In this document: positions 1 to 14,000 of the stretch, piece by piece
Layout: the number at the start of each line of letters is the position of its first letter
Numbering within the stretch: position 1 is the first letter of the stretch
NCBI GenBank assembly: GCA_964036155.1
Contig: OZ038422.1
Coordinates: 73,431,201 to 73,495,200, forward strand
From: Diploscapter coronatus
Taxonomy: Eukaryota > Nematoda > Chromadorea > Rhabditida > Rhabditidae
Length of the DNA stretch: 64,000 nucleotides
Reading direction: 5' to 3'
Position numbers and translations under genes: made by a program
The notes under the pieces: generated by a model
What the model was told of the DNA's origin: nothing
What the model saw: only the letters and a program-made list of their open reading frames with translations
Database searches by the model: none

Positions 1-3000
1 AATCACCCATTTTCTGTTTTCTCACCGCAAATTTACCGATCAATGAAGATTCTGGAAGAAAAACCGATAATTATCGATTTTCGACGAGTGTTTTCGAAAA
101 TAGAAGTCTTGAAAGAGACGAGAATGAGATGGTTTGGAAGCGAAAGAAGGAGCTTTATATTTTGAGATTTCGTAGATTTTCGAAACAAAGGATCGATATT
201 TTCTGGTAGGGATTTTGCTGGTGAAGAATATAGAACAAGACAAATTTTTAAGGAAATCGAAAAATGAAAAAGTGCGGGAAAGGCGAAAGTTGTGGAAATT
301 GCTCAAAAATCTAGGATAAGTCATTGAAAAGGTTCGGATAGACTTTAAGGGATTTGATTTTATCGGATTTGGTAAAGTTTTGAAAAAAAAACAAACTATG
401 AAATTCGAAAATGCGCGAAAAAAGCGAAAATAATAAATAGAGCAAGAGGTGTTGAAAAGTAACGTTGACACACCTGTAAATGCAGGACGATAATATCTTT
501 CATTCTTCATCGGCTCGTTTCTCCAACATGTTCAAAATTTCAATTTTCGCTAACTCTTCAGAAGTCATGAGTAAACATTTCGGGTAAAAACTAATCTAGG
601 GCGTTTTTCGATACCTCAGAATTCGAATCTAAAGTCCGATTTAACGGTAATTCTTTTGTTTTTATTGTAAACTTTGGTTTCTCATGGCATACTGTATTTC
701 ATTGATCCGACTTTCAAATATCACTTATATTTATTTATTGACGTCTTTAGAGATTTGCATACAGAGCACACTTTGATCGCGACGTCACAGACCGCCAAAA
801 GATCACCTTTAAAGGAAAGTGAAAATCGGGGTAAAAAGAAATAGAAAGCCGGGAAATAGTATGAAAAATCGGAAGAAAAAGAAATGATATCGAAAGATAA
901 GTGGCTAGAGAAAAAGGAGACGACTATTAAAGATTCGCCGTTTTCTTTTGCACTCTCTTATATTCAAATGGTATTTCTAATTCACATGTATTCCATATTA
1001 TCAAGATGTCAGTCTATATCTTTAGAAATCAAATTAGAGATAGTTAGTTAGATGGTTAGAGAGGAGAAATTTAGAAATATCATATAGTAGCGAGAGACCC
1101 TGAGGAAGAACTTTGAATCTTCATTTGCATATGAAGCTGAGAATAAACAACTTTTGATAGTGAAGCAAAACTTTACGATGAAGAAAGTTTAATGGAGATC
1201 GAAAATTAGAATTTTACAAGAAATTCCTGAACTCTTAATACTTTGTAAAAACGAACCTTCAGGCACTTCTCTGCAATAGTCATGGAATCTTGAATGCTGA
1301 TACGGAAAATAAACCTCTTGAGCTGATGGTATATTCAGATATCCTTATCCAGATGAATGGTTTGTGAAGCCCTTTCGAACTTCAAACTGTTAAAGAAATC
1401 TACTTTATTGCTAGCTTTTAGCAATGGAGAAAATTTGAAAGTTTTTCCAGATACCATCAAGACAAACTCCATGCTCAAACACTCAAACTTTTTATTCTTT
1501 AGGCAAAAGGGAGTATCGCAATTTATAGAGAAAGTGCTCCAGGTCAAAAGATCACTCGAAAGAAGAGATGGTGATCGTGTAGTCTAGTCTGGTCTTTCCT
1601 GATCCTTGGTCTTTACTCTCTGTAGGTTATGAGTATAATGACGAATCATAATTTGAAATTTTTTGAATAAATCGAATCGTCTAGCATCACTGAAAATCTT
1701 CTGTTGAGGATATTTTCTGTGACTTTGTGAAACCTACAAGGTCACTGTAGAATTTTATATAAAATATTTTCATTGAGTGGACCTCTACGTCAGAGAGAAT
1801 ATTTCACTTTTAAAAGAATTTAAACTTGAAAGATTTCAAAACCTATCCGTCTAATTTGAACTTTGAAGTTTCACTTGCCCTTTCATAAAACTGATGCAAT
1901 CATTTTTCGTTCACGATCCTTTCACATGAATTGCACTTTCGGTTTACAAAAAATTCCAAGAACTTCCTAATATTTTCGATCGCAAAAATATCAGTCTCCT
2001 GCTATTTTTAGAAGTGTAGAATGCGCTCTTTGGACCGTAGAATCTTTAAAGCTGCTGAGAAATCGTGTGTAATAGTGTCATTCATAAAACCAGCCCATTT
2101 TTTGTCTTCCATCTTTCTTTTGACATATGTCTTATCAGTGATTTGTGAAATGTACGATTTTTGAAAGACGAACGAAAAACTTGAAATGATCTAAAAATAA
2201 TAGATACCGTGCAAATCAAAATAAAGTGAATTGGAGAAGCGAAATTCGAAATTTTCAAAAATCACGTATTTTCAAAAGTTTGAAGGTTTTTTTTATATAA
2301 ATAATTTCTATTTACTGCTTTGGATTTATACGTTGGAGAAATTTCAAATCTAACCTAACAAATCAAATACGTAAGTTTCAATCGTTTGGAAGTTTACATT
2401 TGGGAAGTGTTATTTAATTGACTTAGAGTTGAGTCTTGTAATAAAAATATTTAGATATCATATTATCCTCAAAGCACAGAGTATGTTTCACAATTTTGCA
2501 GCTAAATTTCCAAGAACTATTATTCAACTCTTTTATGACATTTGTTGAATAAAAATTTACAAAAAAAAAAGTAATCGTAATTTCTGGATGAAATTACTGA
2601 TCTGGAAAACAATCGGAATGTTTAGTGTCTATACATATTAGGTCTACACAATAACAATCACTGAACTTTCTGCGTGCAACAAAATAAAACTAGAGACACT
2701 CGCCCTTTGGACGCGAACGTTCCATCGGCAAAATAACAATCTATTTACCTCCCAACTTGTACTCCTGTATTTTAAATCAAACTTACAGGTGAAATACACA
2801 CATGCTGCGTGCTTCAAAAAGTCATGTATCTCATGGAAAATCAATTTCTTTAGTGTCTAGGTTAAGCTTCATAAAAATCATTATCGAAAAGAAATGAATA
2901 GATTTTGTGCCATAATAAAATATTCTCAAAGTAGGTCTAAAAATTTTGCACGATTAAATTGAAGATTGATTTCATTAATGCTTTCTGCAGTAAGCAGTAT

Positions 3001-4395
3001 CGGAATAAATCTAAAGTTTCAACATTTTTCTTCGATATATTGGTTTAAAGTCACAGTAACCTTACTTATCAATATCAGACTGACAGTGTGGAAGGTGTGG
3101 GTTCTCTGAACTCGTTATCGAATTATCAGTCGTTGCATCAGTTCGTTACTAAGACTTTCTTTTTCTGTGAATGACTGACCATAACTGGTTCCATTCATCA
3201 GGAAATTTGAGAACGGAAATTCCCGAGGCTTTGAAATTTGGCGCTACTATTGCGTCGACACGAATCAGTTCATATGAATTTCATCAATCTTATTCAAGGG
3301 CTTAGATTTGTTCATTCTATCAGTGAAACATTGCAATTAAATAAAAAGCTAGGTGAGCATAAAATTTTTAAGCATAATGAAAATTTAAACTTAAGATATT
3401 CTACTAACACATTTAAAAGTAGCGACACGAGTTTCTGATTTTTTAACGTATAGACCATACAGTTCAAAGTCTATGATACACAGCAATATTAGGTTTTGCT
3501 TTTACAAACGAAATTTTGCGCATCAAGAATCGTCTCCTTATGTAAATTGTAATGTTTCATCTCTTTTCACATGGAGCCTATGATAAGAGAGCATCGAAAT
3601 TTCATAGTGTTAATGGATACTGTGTTAAAAGCTGGCTGGGATATTTTGAAATTAAAACACTATCTTTGATAAGAATTGGCGAACGGTAGAGTCGAAAATA
3701 CTCGTCAGTACAATTTCATTTCCACCCTGCAAAACACGTCAAAAATCACCGTCATGAGTGACCGATTAGTTTTGATAGACAATTCAAAATTAGAAAAAAT
3801 AACTCCTTTTTATCTTTCTATCTCTAACAAAGATGATTTTCACGTGAAGCGCATATCCAGAGGGAACCCCGTTGATAAAATAAAAATCGCTCCCTTATCA
3901 AAACGTCTGAGATAGAGAAAAATAAACCAAAGAAATATTATTGAAAAAGTAGAGACGAAAGAAAAATAAATCAGAGAAATAACATGGATTAAACAGTAAG
4001 AAATAGCGTAATTTAGAGAAAAATTACCTTTCTTTAAAGATATCGTTTTTTTTTCTTTTCTCCAACTAAATCCAAATCTATCGTCTTTCCAGGACAACTT
4101 CTCTGGGGATGCAACTTTAAAGATCCCTCTAATTCTTTTTCTCTCAAAAAGTCATGTTATTCCATATTTTCTGATTATTTTCTCTCTCCCTCTAATCACT
4201 TATCCGTAACTCTGGTCCCTCTTCATATCTCACTCACTATTTCTCCATCTTTTCCTGTCTAGAATCTCTCAAAATCTAGGGCTATTTTTATAAGTTTTGT
4301 CACTTTTGCCCTCTAAAGTATTGTTTTGACCACTGAATTCTCTCGGTTTTGGTGCCATTGGGGTGGGGGGTGTTTGGAGACTCCGCCCACTTGGG
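1..4395. other. Intergenic region, no gene recognised
   Basis: AT-rich spacer with purine-rich stretches. The short open frames inside it have no domain, no convincing splice structure and no codon bias like the real genes further on. I see no RNA gene. The last 300 bases change character and lead into a TATA promoter. Confidence 0.5.
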
Positions 4396-4430
4396 TATAA
4401 AAGGACCCATCTAGAAATGGTGTAGATCAG
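4373..4430 (+). promoter_or_regulatory. TATA-type core promoter, probably for the phosphatase gene
   Basis: A consensus TATA box (TATAAAA at 4396-4402) follows a GC-rich CCGCCCAC motif. A start about 25-30 bases downstream would fall near 4425-4430. The next gene on this strand starts coding at 5052. A good acceptor at 5031-5033, 18 bases before that ATG, could join a non-coding first exon or a spliced leader. Linking this promoter to that gene is inference. Confidence 0.55.
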
Positions 4431-5051
4431 CTGAGCTTCACAAGCTATATCCTGATATATCCTCCTAAGTCTTCTATTTCTAAGCTACCATATCCAAAAG
4501 GCCCATCCTACCACTCCCATAGGTCCCATCTAATCGGATAGAACTATTTTCTGAATAACTTCTTTGAACCCGAAATTGTATGAAGCCTAAATTCGAAACT
4601 TTACTGTTTTACATTCCTTTTCCATTTCTCTTTTAAAAAAAGTTGACAAAAGCACTAAAAGCAATGTAATTTTACAAAAATCCTATTGTTTTGTAAGGTT
4701 TTTTGAAGAAGTGCCAACCACTATGCAAAAAGATTGAAGAAGCAAATTTTCTGTTTTCTTTCATTCTTTCGATGCTCTCTCTCTCCGTTCGGTTGGCGCG
4801 CTATTTTTCGTCTGCGAAATTGCAAGTCCTGCCTAAATCTGAGGATATGGTGACTTTTTTTTTCGAACCTTTTCTGACTTTCTTTCGTATTTTTACTCAT
4901 TTTTAAAAATATCTTCCTCGATGACTATCTTTTTCATTTAATTTTTGAAAATATCGAATTTCTTGAAGCATCTTCTATTTTTTCGTAATTTTTGATAATT
5001 TTCTTAAAGAAACTCAAATCTAAAAATTTTCAGAGTTGTACCCCGTTCACA

Positions 5052-7530
5052 ATGAAAATCGACGCCTCGTTGATCGCTCAGCTCCATGGCGAGCAGCCCT
5101 TCGTCACTCACGATCACAAGCCCATCCTTTTTAGGTAAAAATAAAATAAATTTTAAGTTAAGCCAACTTGCTGCTTTCAGAAAAACTCGATCCATCAACG
5201 CTGAATCCTTTCAGACCATCATCAAGGACATCGATACGTTCATCTTTGATGCTGATGGTCAGTTTTCTTGAAACGACAAAAATGACAAATTTCTAAAATT
5301 CCAGGAGTTTTGTGGCTGGGCGACGGAGTAATCCAGGGCTCACCCCAGTTCATCGACTACCTCATTTCTCTCGACAAACAGGTCATCGTCTTGACGAACA
5401 ACGCCACCAAGAGCAGAGCCGTCTATGCGAAGAAACTCGCGAAGCTCGGATACAACTCCAAGCTCAACAAGGCTAGTAGAAATTTTGGATCGGCTAAAAG
5501 TTTCCTTAAAGGTGTTAAACATCAGGAAAATATAGCATTGATAAGATTTTAAAATTGCGTAATCAAATACCCTGAGAACAAAGTAAGTTAATCTCTGAAG
5601 TTTAGTAATTAAAAACAAACACAAATTTCCAGAGAATCAAAGTTCAAATTATTAGATAGATGATTTTGTGAGATAAAGTTAATTTTTTGAAGATCGTTTT
5701 TCTTCATGTGAAAATCTCGGAGGCCTTTCGAAAGCCACATGCTTCATTCATGTTTACAGTGTGCCTGCAAAGCCTCGGAGAATATAGAGGTTCAAAAATG
5801 AGCGACGCAACCCATCAACAAAAACAAACTTGGAAAATGAGATAGCATGCCTAATCGAGAGAGAAAATGATCATATTTCTTTCCGTCTCTCAACAAGACA
5901 TCTAGTCTCTTCATGCAGTTGACTGCAATTCGAAATTTCCCAAGTCCGAAGAAAGTGCAAAGTTTAAACAATTATGCGCCTGGCAATTGAACGCAATTTT
6001 CTAGATCTAGTGCAAAAACAACGAGCTTTTGAATATCAATGGGCGCATAAAAGAAATCACTCAAATTCTAAGGGGCTGATAACAAGTAATTGTTGAAACT
6101 TATTGAAAATTTTAAAACCTATCGTTATTACTTTAAAGAAATGGCTAAAACTAGAGAACCAACCTAAAAAATTTCAGAATACCCTGGTCAATCCCGCCGC
6201 GGTTGTTGCTGACACCTTGGCTCGTGCCGGTCTGTCTGGAAGCAAGAAGAAGGTGAGTAAAATCAATTCTTATCAGGCAGTCCCTTATTCCCACATCACC
6301 ATTTATCATCCTTTATCAGTCCTTGTCTTGGCTTACCTCTAATTATCGTTTGTTATCACCTCTTATCACTTATCATTTTACCAATTTTGCGATAATTAAT
6401 AATTCTCTATTTTAGGTCTACATGATCGGCTCCCAGGGCATGCGTGACGAGATGGACGAGCTTGACATCGACTACTTCGGTCACGGTCCTGAGCCGCAAG
6501 ACAACTCCGACGGATCCGCATTCATGTACGACATCGAATTGAAGGAAAAGGTCAGCGAGTTCTTCAATTATAGATGTCGTTTTGTAGCTTTAATGGTTGC
6601 AAATAACTGAATTCATCCCTAAAGTTTTAAAATTTGTTGAAACTTACCAAAAATCGATCAAATTGAGCATTGGCATTTTCAGCCAGAAGATGTTGGTGCC
6701 GTCGTTGTCGGTTACGAGAAGCATTTCAACTACCACAAGCTGATGAAGGCCGCGAACTACCTGAGGAACCCCGAGTGCATGTTCGTCGCCACGAATGAGG
6801 ACGAGACCTGTCCCGGACCCAAGCCGGAGGTTATCATTCCTGATGCAGGTATGCTATTTGAATGAGAAATTAGGATTACTGTAAGTTAAAAAAATCAGGA
6901 TATTTTAGGTCCTCTCGTAGCAGCCGTCAAATGCGCAACGAACCGCGATCCGGTCACGGTTGGCAAGCCGAACACCCCTGCGTTCGACTACATCCAAAGG
7001 AAGTGGAACATCGACCCAAAGAGGACCATCATGATTGGAGATAGGTTAGTGAACAAATAATTCACTTATGCCTTCGATAACGCCAGCTCATTGACTCATA
7101 TTTGATGTGGTGTTCATCATAATTTCTGAGGCTTATCTTTTAGAAAATCGTGAACCAACAAAGAACTTCTTTATCCTTGTTTTGATTAGGTTCGTCATCA
7201 AAATAAAACATACTTCCATATTGTCGTTTATTTTCAAACTTTTTAAACCTATCAAATCAGTTCGATTTTATCACACTTGCTAGATAATATTTCTATTTTA
7301 AAAAAATCCTATCCATCCTTTAAAAATCTTGAAACTTACCCAAAATTTTCAGAACGAACACGGACGTGAAGTTCGGTCGCGACCACGGCCTGAAGACGAT
7401 GCTGGTCCTGTCTGGCTGCCACCAAACCGACGACATCGTCCAGAACCAGATCGCCGGAAAGCACGACATGGTGCCTGATTTCTATGCGCCCTGCCTCGGT
7501 GCGCTCCTTCCCAACGAGCGACACGATTAG
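5052..7530 (+). CDS. pgph: HAD-superfamily phosphoglycolate / pyridoxal phosphatase
   Basis: Soluble phosphatase of the PGP/PDXP (p-nitrophenylphosphatase-like) family; it removes phosphate from small metabolites such as 2-phosphoglycolate. Exons: 5052-5134, 5181-5257, 5305-5471, 6178-6252, 6416-6550, 6683-6848, 6909-7044, 7353-7530; 338 residues, close to the human protein (321). All HAD motifs are seen: DADGVLW with nucleophile Asp51 and Asp53, TNN with Thr84, Lys254 in GKPN, and GDRTNTD at 278-284. A cap domain lies between motifs II and III, including the family signature NPAAVVAD. The 706-nt third intron begins with GC, not GT; the frame allows no GT alternative. The start is the first in-frame ATG after a strong acceptor at 5033. 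Which of the nematode paralogues it matches, and its preferred substrate, cannot be told from sequence alone. Confidence 0.93.
5472..6177 (+). other. GC-AG intron in the phosphatase gene
   Basis: Exon 3 ends ...AAC AAG and is followed by GCTAGT. The acceptor ATTTCAG at 6171-6177 opens the next conserved block in phase 0. The nearby GT (in GTAGAA) would leave one extra base and break the frame. The intron is about ten times longer than typical ones here, and I see no exon within it. Confidence 0.7.
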
Positions 7531-9230
7531 GGTAGTTTAGGGATAGCGTAGAGAATTTATTTAAATTTGTGCCATACCCATTTTGTTCAGTTTTTAATCG
7601 AGAAAAAAGATGTTTTGTTAATGCAATTTTGAAAGAAGATCGTTTTTTTCTCGATTTAAATTTCGATTGTTCTAACTTATTTATTTTCTGTGATATTAAC
7701 TTTAATAGGGTTTTTCCCTATTTTTTTTTCTAATATCTTCCTCTAGCTTTACTCATTCCATGAGGGCTCTTTCCACTGAAATTTGATTCGGTATTTGTAA
7801 AAATCGTCGCTCAATTTTTCTGTAAAGTTAGCTGAAAGCAAGAAGTTGGGTTTTGATAGGATTTAGACTTATCAGTTTGAGGTTTTATCAGGCTTATTTT
7901 AAGAATTTTTAGACTAGATTTCTGTGAAATCGCATTTACCGAGACTTGTAAAAATCGTTTTTAGGAAAACGTTTTAAATTTTTACACGTCTTTCCTATTT
8001 TGGGTTGAATTATTTGCTTCTATGAAGTATTAACTTTTACGTGTATCGCAAGATTTCTTCAAATTTTGCGCTAAACTTTGTTGACATATTCTGTACATTT
8101 ACGACATGACAAAATGAATAATTTTCTACTACTAAAAACGTATTTATTTTTGCAAGCAAATAATACACCTTTGATCGAAATTTATCAAGTGAAATCAGTA
8201 CATTGCATCGTGTAACTGACGCTATTTGAGGTCAGCAAAAACTCAGAAAATAATTCTGGCTAAGCCAGGAAAAGTATTGCGTAAGAATTTCAAGTTTTGG
8301 AAAAGATACCGTAATCCTCAGATAGGAAAAAGAAGACGAGAGAAATTAGATCATAGGACTACTAAATTAATATCTAGCGATGCATTTCGAATACCAGTAT
8401 TCCAATTTGAAGAGTTTTTGATGAAAACCCCTAGGGCAATTTTATCAAATTTAGAAACATAGGGTGATCCTAAAGCAAGATACACAAGAAAGCCGCAAAA
8501 ATATTGAGCGAGTTTATTTTTGATGAGAAGTTAGCAATTCATGATTTTCTATTCAGGAATCATCTTTTCAGCCATAAATTGCTAAATTTGGTCATGAAAA
8601 TGATTACTCTGATGGGAAAAGAAATTTTCAATGGGGCTCAAGGCAACGTTATGAAGCAGCATTACGGATGAAAAGATCTGTTTTGTAAAGAAAAATATCA
8701 ATAAGAAATTCGAACTATGTGACCTGGACGTTCTCATCAGATTATAGCAAGGTGATAGATCAACGGGCTTGCCACTAGGCTAAGGGTGACAAGTCTAAAT
8801 GCATCAATTCAAATGAATAAGGAGCAACCAATCATATGGCAGTTGCAATAATGATAACTGGATAACGACTTTAGGCTAACTGATAAAAAATTTGGAAGTA
8901 ACATTTTCTTGATAAAGTTTCCGTCATCCTGCATACTTCACCATTCACTATGACCACCATTTATAAAACTCACCAGGGCTTGAGGGTGTGAGGTGTAGAG
9001 AGAAGAAAAATAACTGGTGAATTTTATGAATGATGATGATCATGGCGAACTGCTGAGTTATACGGAAGCCAAGATTTTTCAAAATCGTCATTAACTGAAC
9101 TCTAACGACAATACGTTGAAAGGAATCTACGCGTTTAATGGTTCTTCGTCAAATGCTCTCTTTGATCCTCAACATTTCGAAGTCGTCGTCTAAAAACGGA
9201 TTTTAAAATTTTAATTTCAAAGAAAGGTTC
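7531..9230. other. Convergent intergenic spacer
   Basis: Spacer between the 3' ends of the phosphatase gene (+) and the Ig-domain gene (-). It should hold both 3' UTRs. I see no coding exon or RNA gene, and no clear AATAAA on the plus strand; an AATAAT lies near 8114. Confidence 0.4.
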
Positions 9231-11047
9231 CTACTCTCGCTCCTCCACGTTATAATTATCAGCTTTGTATCTTCTGTAGGCTGCACAAGAATAAATTATG
9301 ATGAACACCAAAAGAAGAATGATCAAAATGATTATCAGCGGCAGAATCCAGCCTAGGGCTCCTAAATTTGGAATTTGAAACTTAGTCTAGATTTAGAAAA
9401 CAAACCTCCTATGACAACTTCCTGGACGTATGAAGCCTCGAATGTATGGGTTGGGCCGTCCACGTGAAGAGAGTATTCATTCGTGCCGGTGCATCTGTAA
9501 TTTTAATCAACTCGTTGTTACGATTGAAAGGAGCAGCACAATGGAAAGATAAAAAGAATGTAGATATAAAAAATCCTGATACTTAAGTACAAAGCAAACT
9601 AAATAGTCCATTAATTGATACATTTCAATAAACTCCCAAGTAAGACGGCGGCATTAAATCATAATCTATTTGATAGGGTCTTGAAAAATTTGAAGCACAT
9701 GCTAAAATTACACAAATGTTTACCTGTAATGCCCGACATGTTTCTCAGTGAAGTTGGAGATCGTAAGATGCTTCTTGTGAATTTTTATGGTGTCAGTTCC
9801 GTCGATAGGGATGTCGTCCTTCCACCACAGGATCTCTGGCTCAGGATATCCAATAATTGGGCACAGGAGAATCGCCTTTTCGCCCTCGGCAAATTTCACC
9901 TTGTCGCCCTAAAGCAGACGATACTTTAAATGCTCGAATTTTTAGAGCTTACAATAACAGTTTTCTTTTGATCCTCAGAAATCTCCGTCGACAAAGATCC
10001 ATTATTGAAGATCGTCGGATGATGGTAGGCGAACATATTTCCGAACACATTCGCACCACTTTCCTCCTTGATTTCACAACGGTACTTTCCAGCCTAAAAT
10101 TATAAATGCAACTTCAATAAAATATCGATCTTATCAATTTACTGCGAATAGTTCAAGGTTCTATGGATGATGGGTAACCTATGTTTTTAGATTTAAATTT
10201 GAAATGAAGGTGTGACAATATTTTAAGGAGAAGTGCAATAAATTTAAGAAAAAGTAGTAATAATTAAAATTTAATTCTGACCTGATCTCCCGTCGCCTGA
10301 CCGAAAATCAATCGGGCCTTCAATCCATCGTCATCGATTTTGGCTTCGAACGGCTTTCGGTCGTGAACTCGGACGAATCGAGCAGAAGCGATGGGTTGAA
10401 GCTCGCCGTCTTTACTCGATTGACACCTTGAGTGAAAGTAGGTTTGGAATTTTCGTTTATAAATTTGTAACGAATAAATTTCATTATTGGTAAAACTCCA
10501 CTATAGGAAACTTAAAATCCGAATAGGTAGTTTAATAAGTAATTAACTAATTATGCAAGATACGATTCGACGCTCAACGAATGCTCATCACATTTTTCGT
10601 AGTTTAATGGATCCCACAGAACGCGTTTCCTTTGAACAAATTCCAAAACTTACCACAAATCATGAGTCAAAGGCCTATCCGAGTCGAGTTCAGTGTTCAA
10701 TAGATCTTCCCCGTGTATGACAACAGCCAAATTACCCATAGCCACTGATTTACTAGCATTGATTATAGAAATTATAGACAATAGAATAGCGATGCCTAAA
10801 AATACAATTGTAACCTGTCATTGAGCCATTATTCATTTCATATTATTCAAGTTCCATGAAATTACTACCGAAAGTTCATTTTTTTCAAGATTGTTGTTAT
10901 GCGAGCTTAATTTTAAAAAATATGTAAGTACAAAAGAATACGTTTCAGGGATTTCCTCGCTAGAATCGAAATTTATAAAGGTCGCTCTTCTCTCGATTTC
11001 TAATTGAAATATAAATAATTACCTAACGAAAATCGGCGATCTGCCAT
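9231..11047 (-). CDS. Two-Ig-domain single-pass membrane protein (zig / basigin-neuroplastin-like)
   Basis: Cell-surface immunoglobulin-superfamily protein, probably for adhesion or neuronal maintenance. Exons (coding order): 11023-11047, 10654-10795, 10282-10426, 9953-10093, 9724-9908, 9406-9494, 9231-9361; 285 residues with every phase consistent. Order of parts: signal peptide (about 1-24); first Ig domain with the Cys pair LWCQ / YRCEI; second I-set Ig domain with LLCP, tandem Trp, and YRC; transmembrane helix about 247-267; short tail of about 18 residues rich in charged and Tyr residues. The layout matches the nematode ZIG proteins that keep a transmembrane segment, and vertebrate basigin/neuroplastin. 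The helix here lacks the Glu usually found in basigin. The N-terminal exon is only 25 nt. Exact orthologue uncertain. Confidence 0.88.
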
Positions 11048-14000
11048 TTCTTCTTAGGTTGTTCTATCAAACGTCAAAACTCAGTTGATTTTTCAGCAAC
11101 TTCAGCACTTTTTATCGTCACGAAATCTTCCTTTTTCTTCGTTTTTTTGTCGATTAGCGGACAATAGAAGGAAGAATATCCAGCTGCCGAATTCGGAGTT
11201 ATCTGCAAACCAGTAAATCTGATAAGTTCACGCTCCGACCCTCGCCCCGAGAAATGCTCAAAATGCTATTTCGATCGACGAAAAAAGTACGAAACACCAT
11301 TTTTAGAACGAAGATATACTTTATAAAAAACATGAAAAATGAAGTTTGATTCAATAAGTTTTGATTGAATAATAAAAGAAAGTAGTAAATAATAATTTCA
11401 GGTACTTTTTAGTTAATCATAGTCATTTTAGTCCAGCTCATTTTGACCAGGGAGATGTTTGATACGTTTATCATTTTAATAGAAAATATTCAAATTTCTA
11501 TTTTTTCACAAAAGGGACTAAAATAATGAATATACTACTAGCACTAAGAATAAGTATTTATGATTCAAGCTCAAATGTTATATCATATGATTATAGAATT
11601 CAAGATTTCGCTGCTAAGAGGAAGAAAAATTCCATATTTTCCCAGCGAATTATTATTTGGGGCCTGATATTTTTATGTCCCTTTGCGGAGCATTTTTCCA
11701 AAACAATAGACAAAATATGCGCGCGCGTTCGGCAATCGGAAAATAAAAATAGCAAAAATGGGAAAAAGTGGGAATTTCGTCTTTTCAAACCCCGATGACG
11801 AATAAGATTTTTTCAACGTATGAGATGTCAAATCGAATTTTGGTCGAGAAAATGAGGAATGAATAGCCTAGAGGTAAGTTCGTTGGTTCGTCATTTCGAA
11901 ACTATGCGCCTTTTGAATTTTTTTTGCCAACAATATCACTCCAGGAAGAAGATTTTCGCAAAAAAAATAAGGAAAAAACTCCAAAAAGAGTAACACCAGG
12001 TCAATAAAACGCGATGTAAGTGAGAAGCTCAAAATATTATGTGAAAGACGGAGAAATAGTCAAGAAGTGATAGAGAGAAAAAGAAAAAGAGCGACCGAAA
12101 AAAGCGTGTGAAAACGCAATCAGCCGAGTGTGGAAGAGGGCGAAAATCGAGAGAAACGCCAAAAATGAAACCCGACTTAGATAAGGCACAAGAAATCGGG
12201 AGAAAAAGCGTGGCAAATCGAGAGAGAATTCGAGAAAGAAAGTAGCCAACTAAACGAAGATCTTCTATAGAACTTCCCGGTTTTGGTCAGTGGTTGAAAG
12301 AAAAGTTCGTATTTCAGAATAAAAGAAGTAAAATCGAGATTTCGTTGAATTTCGAGGGTTTTATGTGAGACTAGCACATCTCTTCACGATACTGAATAAG
12401 GAATTTCTTGAAAATATTTAATTCATTTTGAAATACTATTTTTTAAAATAAAAGATTATAAATAGTCCGGTAAATTAGTATAAAAAAGTTGCATTTCCTC
12501 TTGAACTTTTTAAAACATATGAAAGTTTCGAACACATCATCACTGAAATTCAATATTTCCTATGGATGATCATATCCAGTGAATGCTTACACATATTTGC
12601 AACTCCCACGAAAAAAAACCTCTGGAACATAACAGTGACTAATTCAACATTTGCAAAAGTCTGCTAGAGATATCGATAAAAAGTTATTGGATAAGATAAA
12701 CACTTCAAAACCAGGCATCACCTCTAATTTTCACATTATATAAAATTTTAAGGTAAAAATAGAACTAGTATAATTTCAAACAGTGACGAATTCAAACTTT
12801 ATCTTAAAGATTTAATCTGCCAAGATTCAAAAGGATAATCGATAGTTTTGCACTTTTTGTCAAGATAACATCGAAATCTAAAAATGTGACGTATCTTAGG
12901 AAAAAGTTCGCTGCAAAATCGAATTTACTGTCCCAAAACTTAGACAGAAACATGATGAAAAATCAGAGGAACTAATTAGGAAGGCATTCGAAATGAATTG
13001 GAAAATCATTGGTAAAGAACTTTTGGGAAAGAAGTTCGTAAACACACATTATTGAATTGCGACATGCCTTTTTGAACAAGAAAAATTGCAACGAATAACG
13101 AGTCAAGAATTTCGAGAATATTTTGAAAAAACGCTCAAATAATTTCATTTTGGAAATATGATCTAACCTACTTCTTTATGTCCTTGACAAAAATTAATTC
13201 AAGTAGCACTTAAAAAGGCCTTCAACAGAATAATCATTGTTTTAGAGAGGAATGATTCAATTGTGATGGGCTCTATGATCTCAAATTTTAGTAATAAACA
13301 AAATATATTTATTCTTCTAAAAATAGACGAAAGTTAGCTCTAGTAAACTAAAACTATGAGTTATCCTAGGCGAAAGACCAAAAATTTCGAGAAATTTGAT
13401 ACCTTGTCTAAAAATGGGTAAAATGGAGAAAAAATTTCAAGAGCCAAAATAATGTTGTGGACCTTTAGAGCATTGAGTGAGGCTAGTAAGATGATAAAAT
13501 GATAAGAATACGAAACATGGGCGCTCAGATTATCAGTAAACAACGGGAATTATAAAGGTCTAAACAATTTCATTCGGTAGCGAAAAATATTGATAGGTTG
13601 GCAAAAATGGCAATCTTCTTCGAGAAATTTCAAAAATTTTTTTATAAAACAAAGAATTTTTGATGATTTCGAAAGTGCTAAAAATAATAGTGGAAATGTC
13701 GCCCGCGCAGGAGAATTTTTCAAGCTGATTCAGAGACATTTTTCCATTGAAAATATTCTGGAAATTGCGCATCATTTTTTAAAAGGAAAAAGCCTGCTTC
13801 TTTTTCTATTTTTCAAATAAAAATAATAAATTCTAAAGGTGTATAATTCAAGTTGTTAACATTTGGGAAAATCGATAAGTAGAAATAATGTGTCAGACAT
13901 TTTTTTCGCAAAAAAATGTAAAAATATCAAATTTTTGGCAGTGGGGTTAGCGGCGAGTAAAGACGAGCGAAAAAAGCGTCAAGATGAAGTCAGAGTCATA

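Noticed and set aside
40..510. 156-codon minus-strand open frame
   Set aside because: Phe/Ser/Lys-rich translation of an A-rich tract, with no domain and no splice partners.
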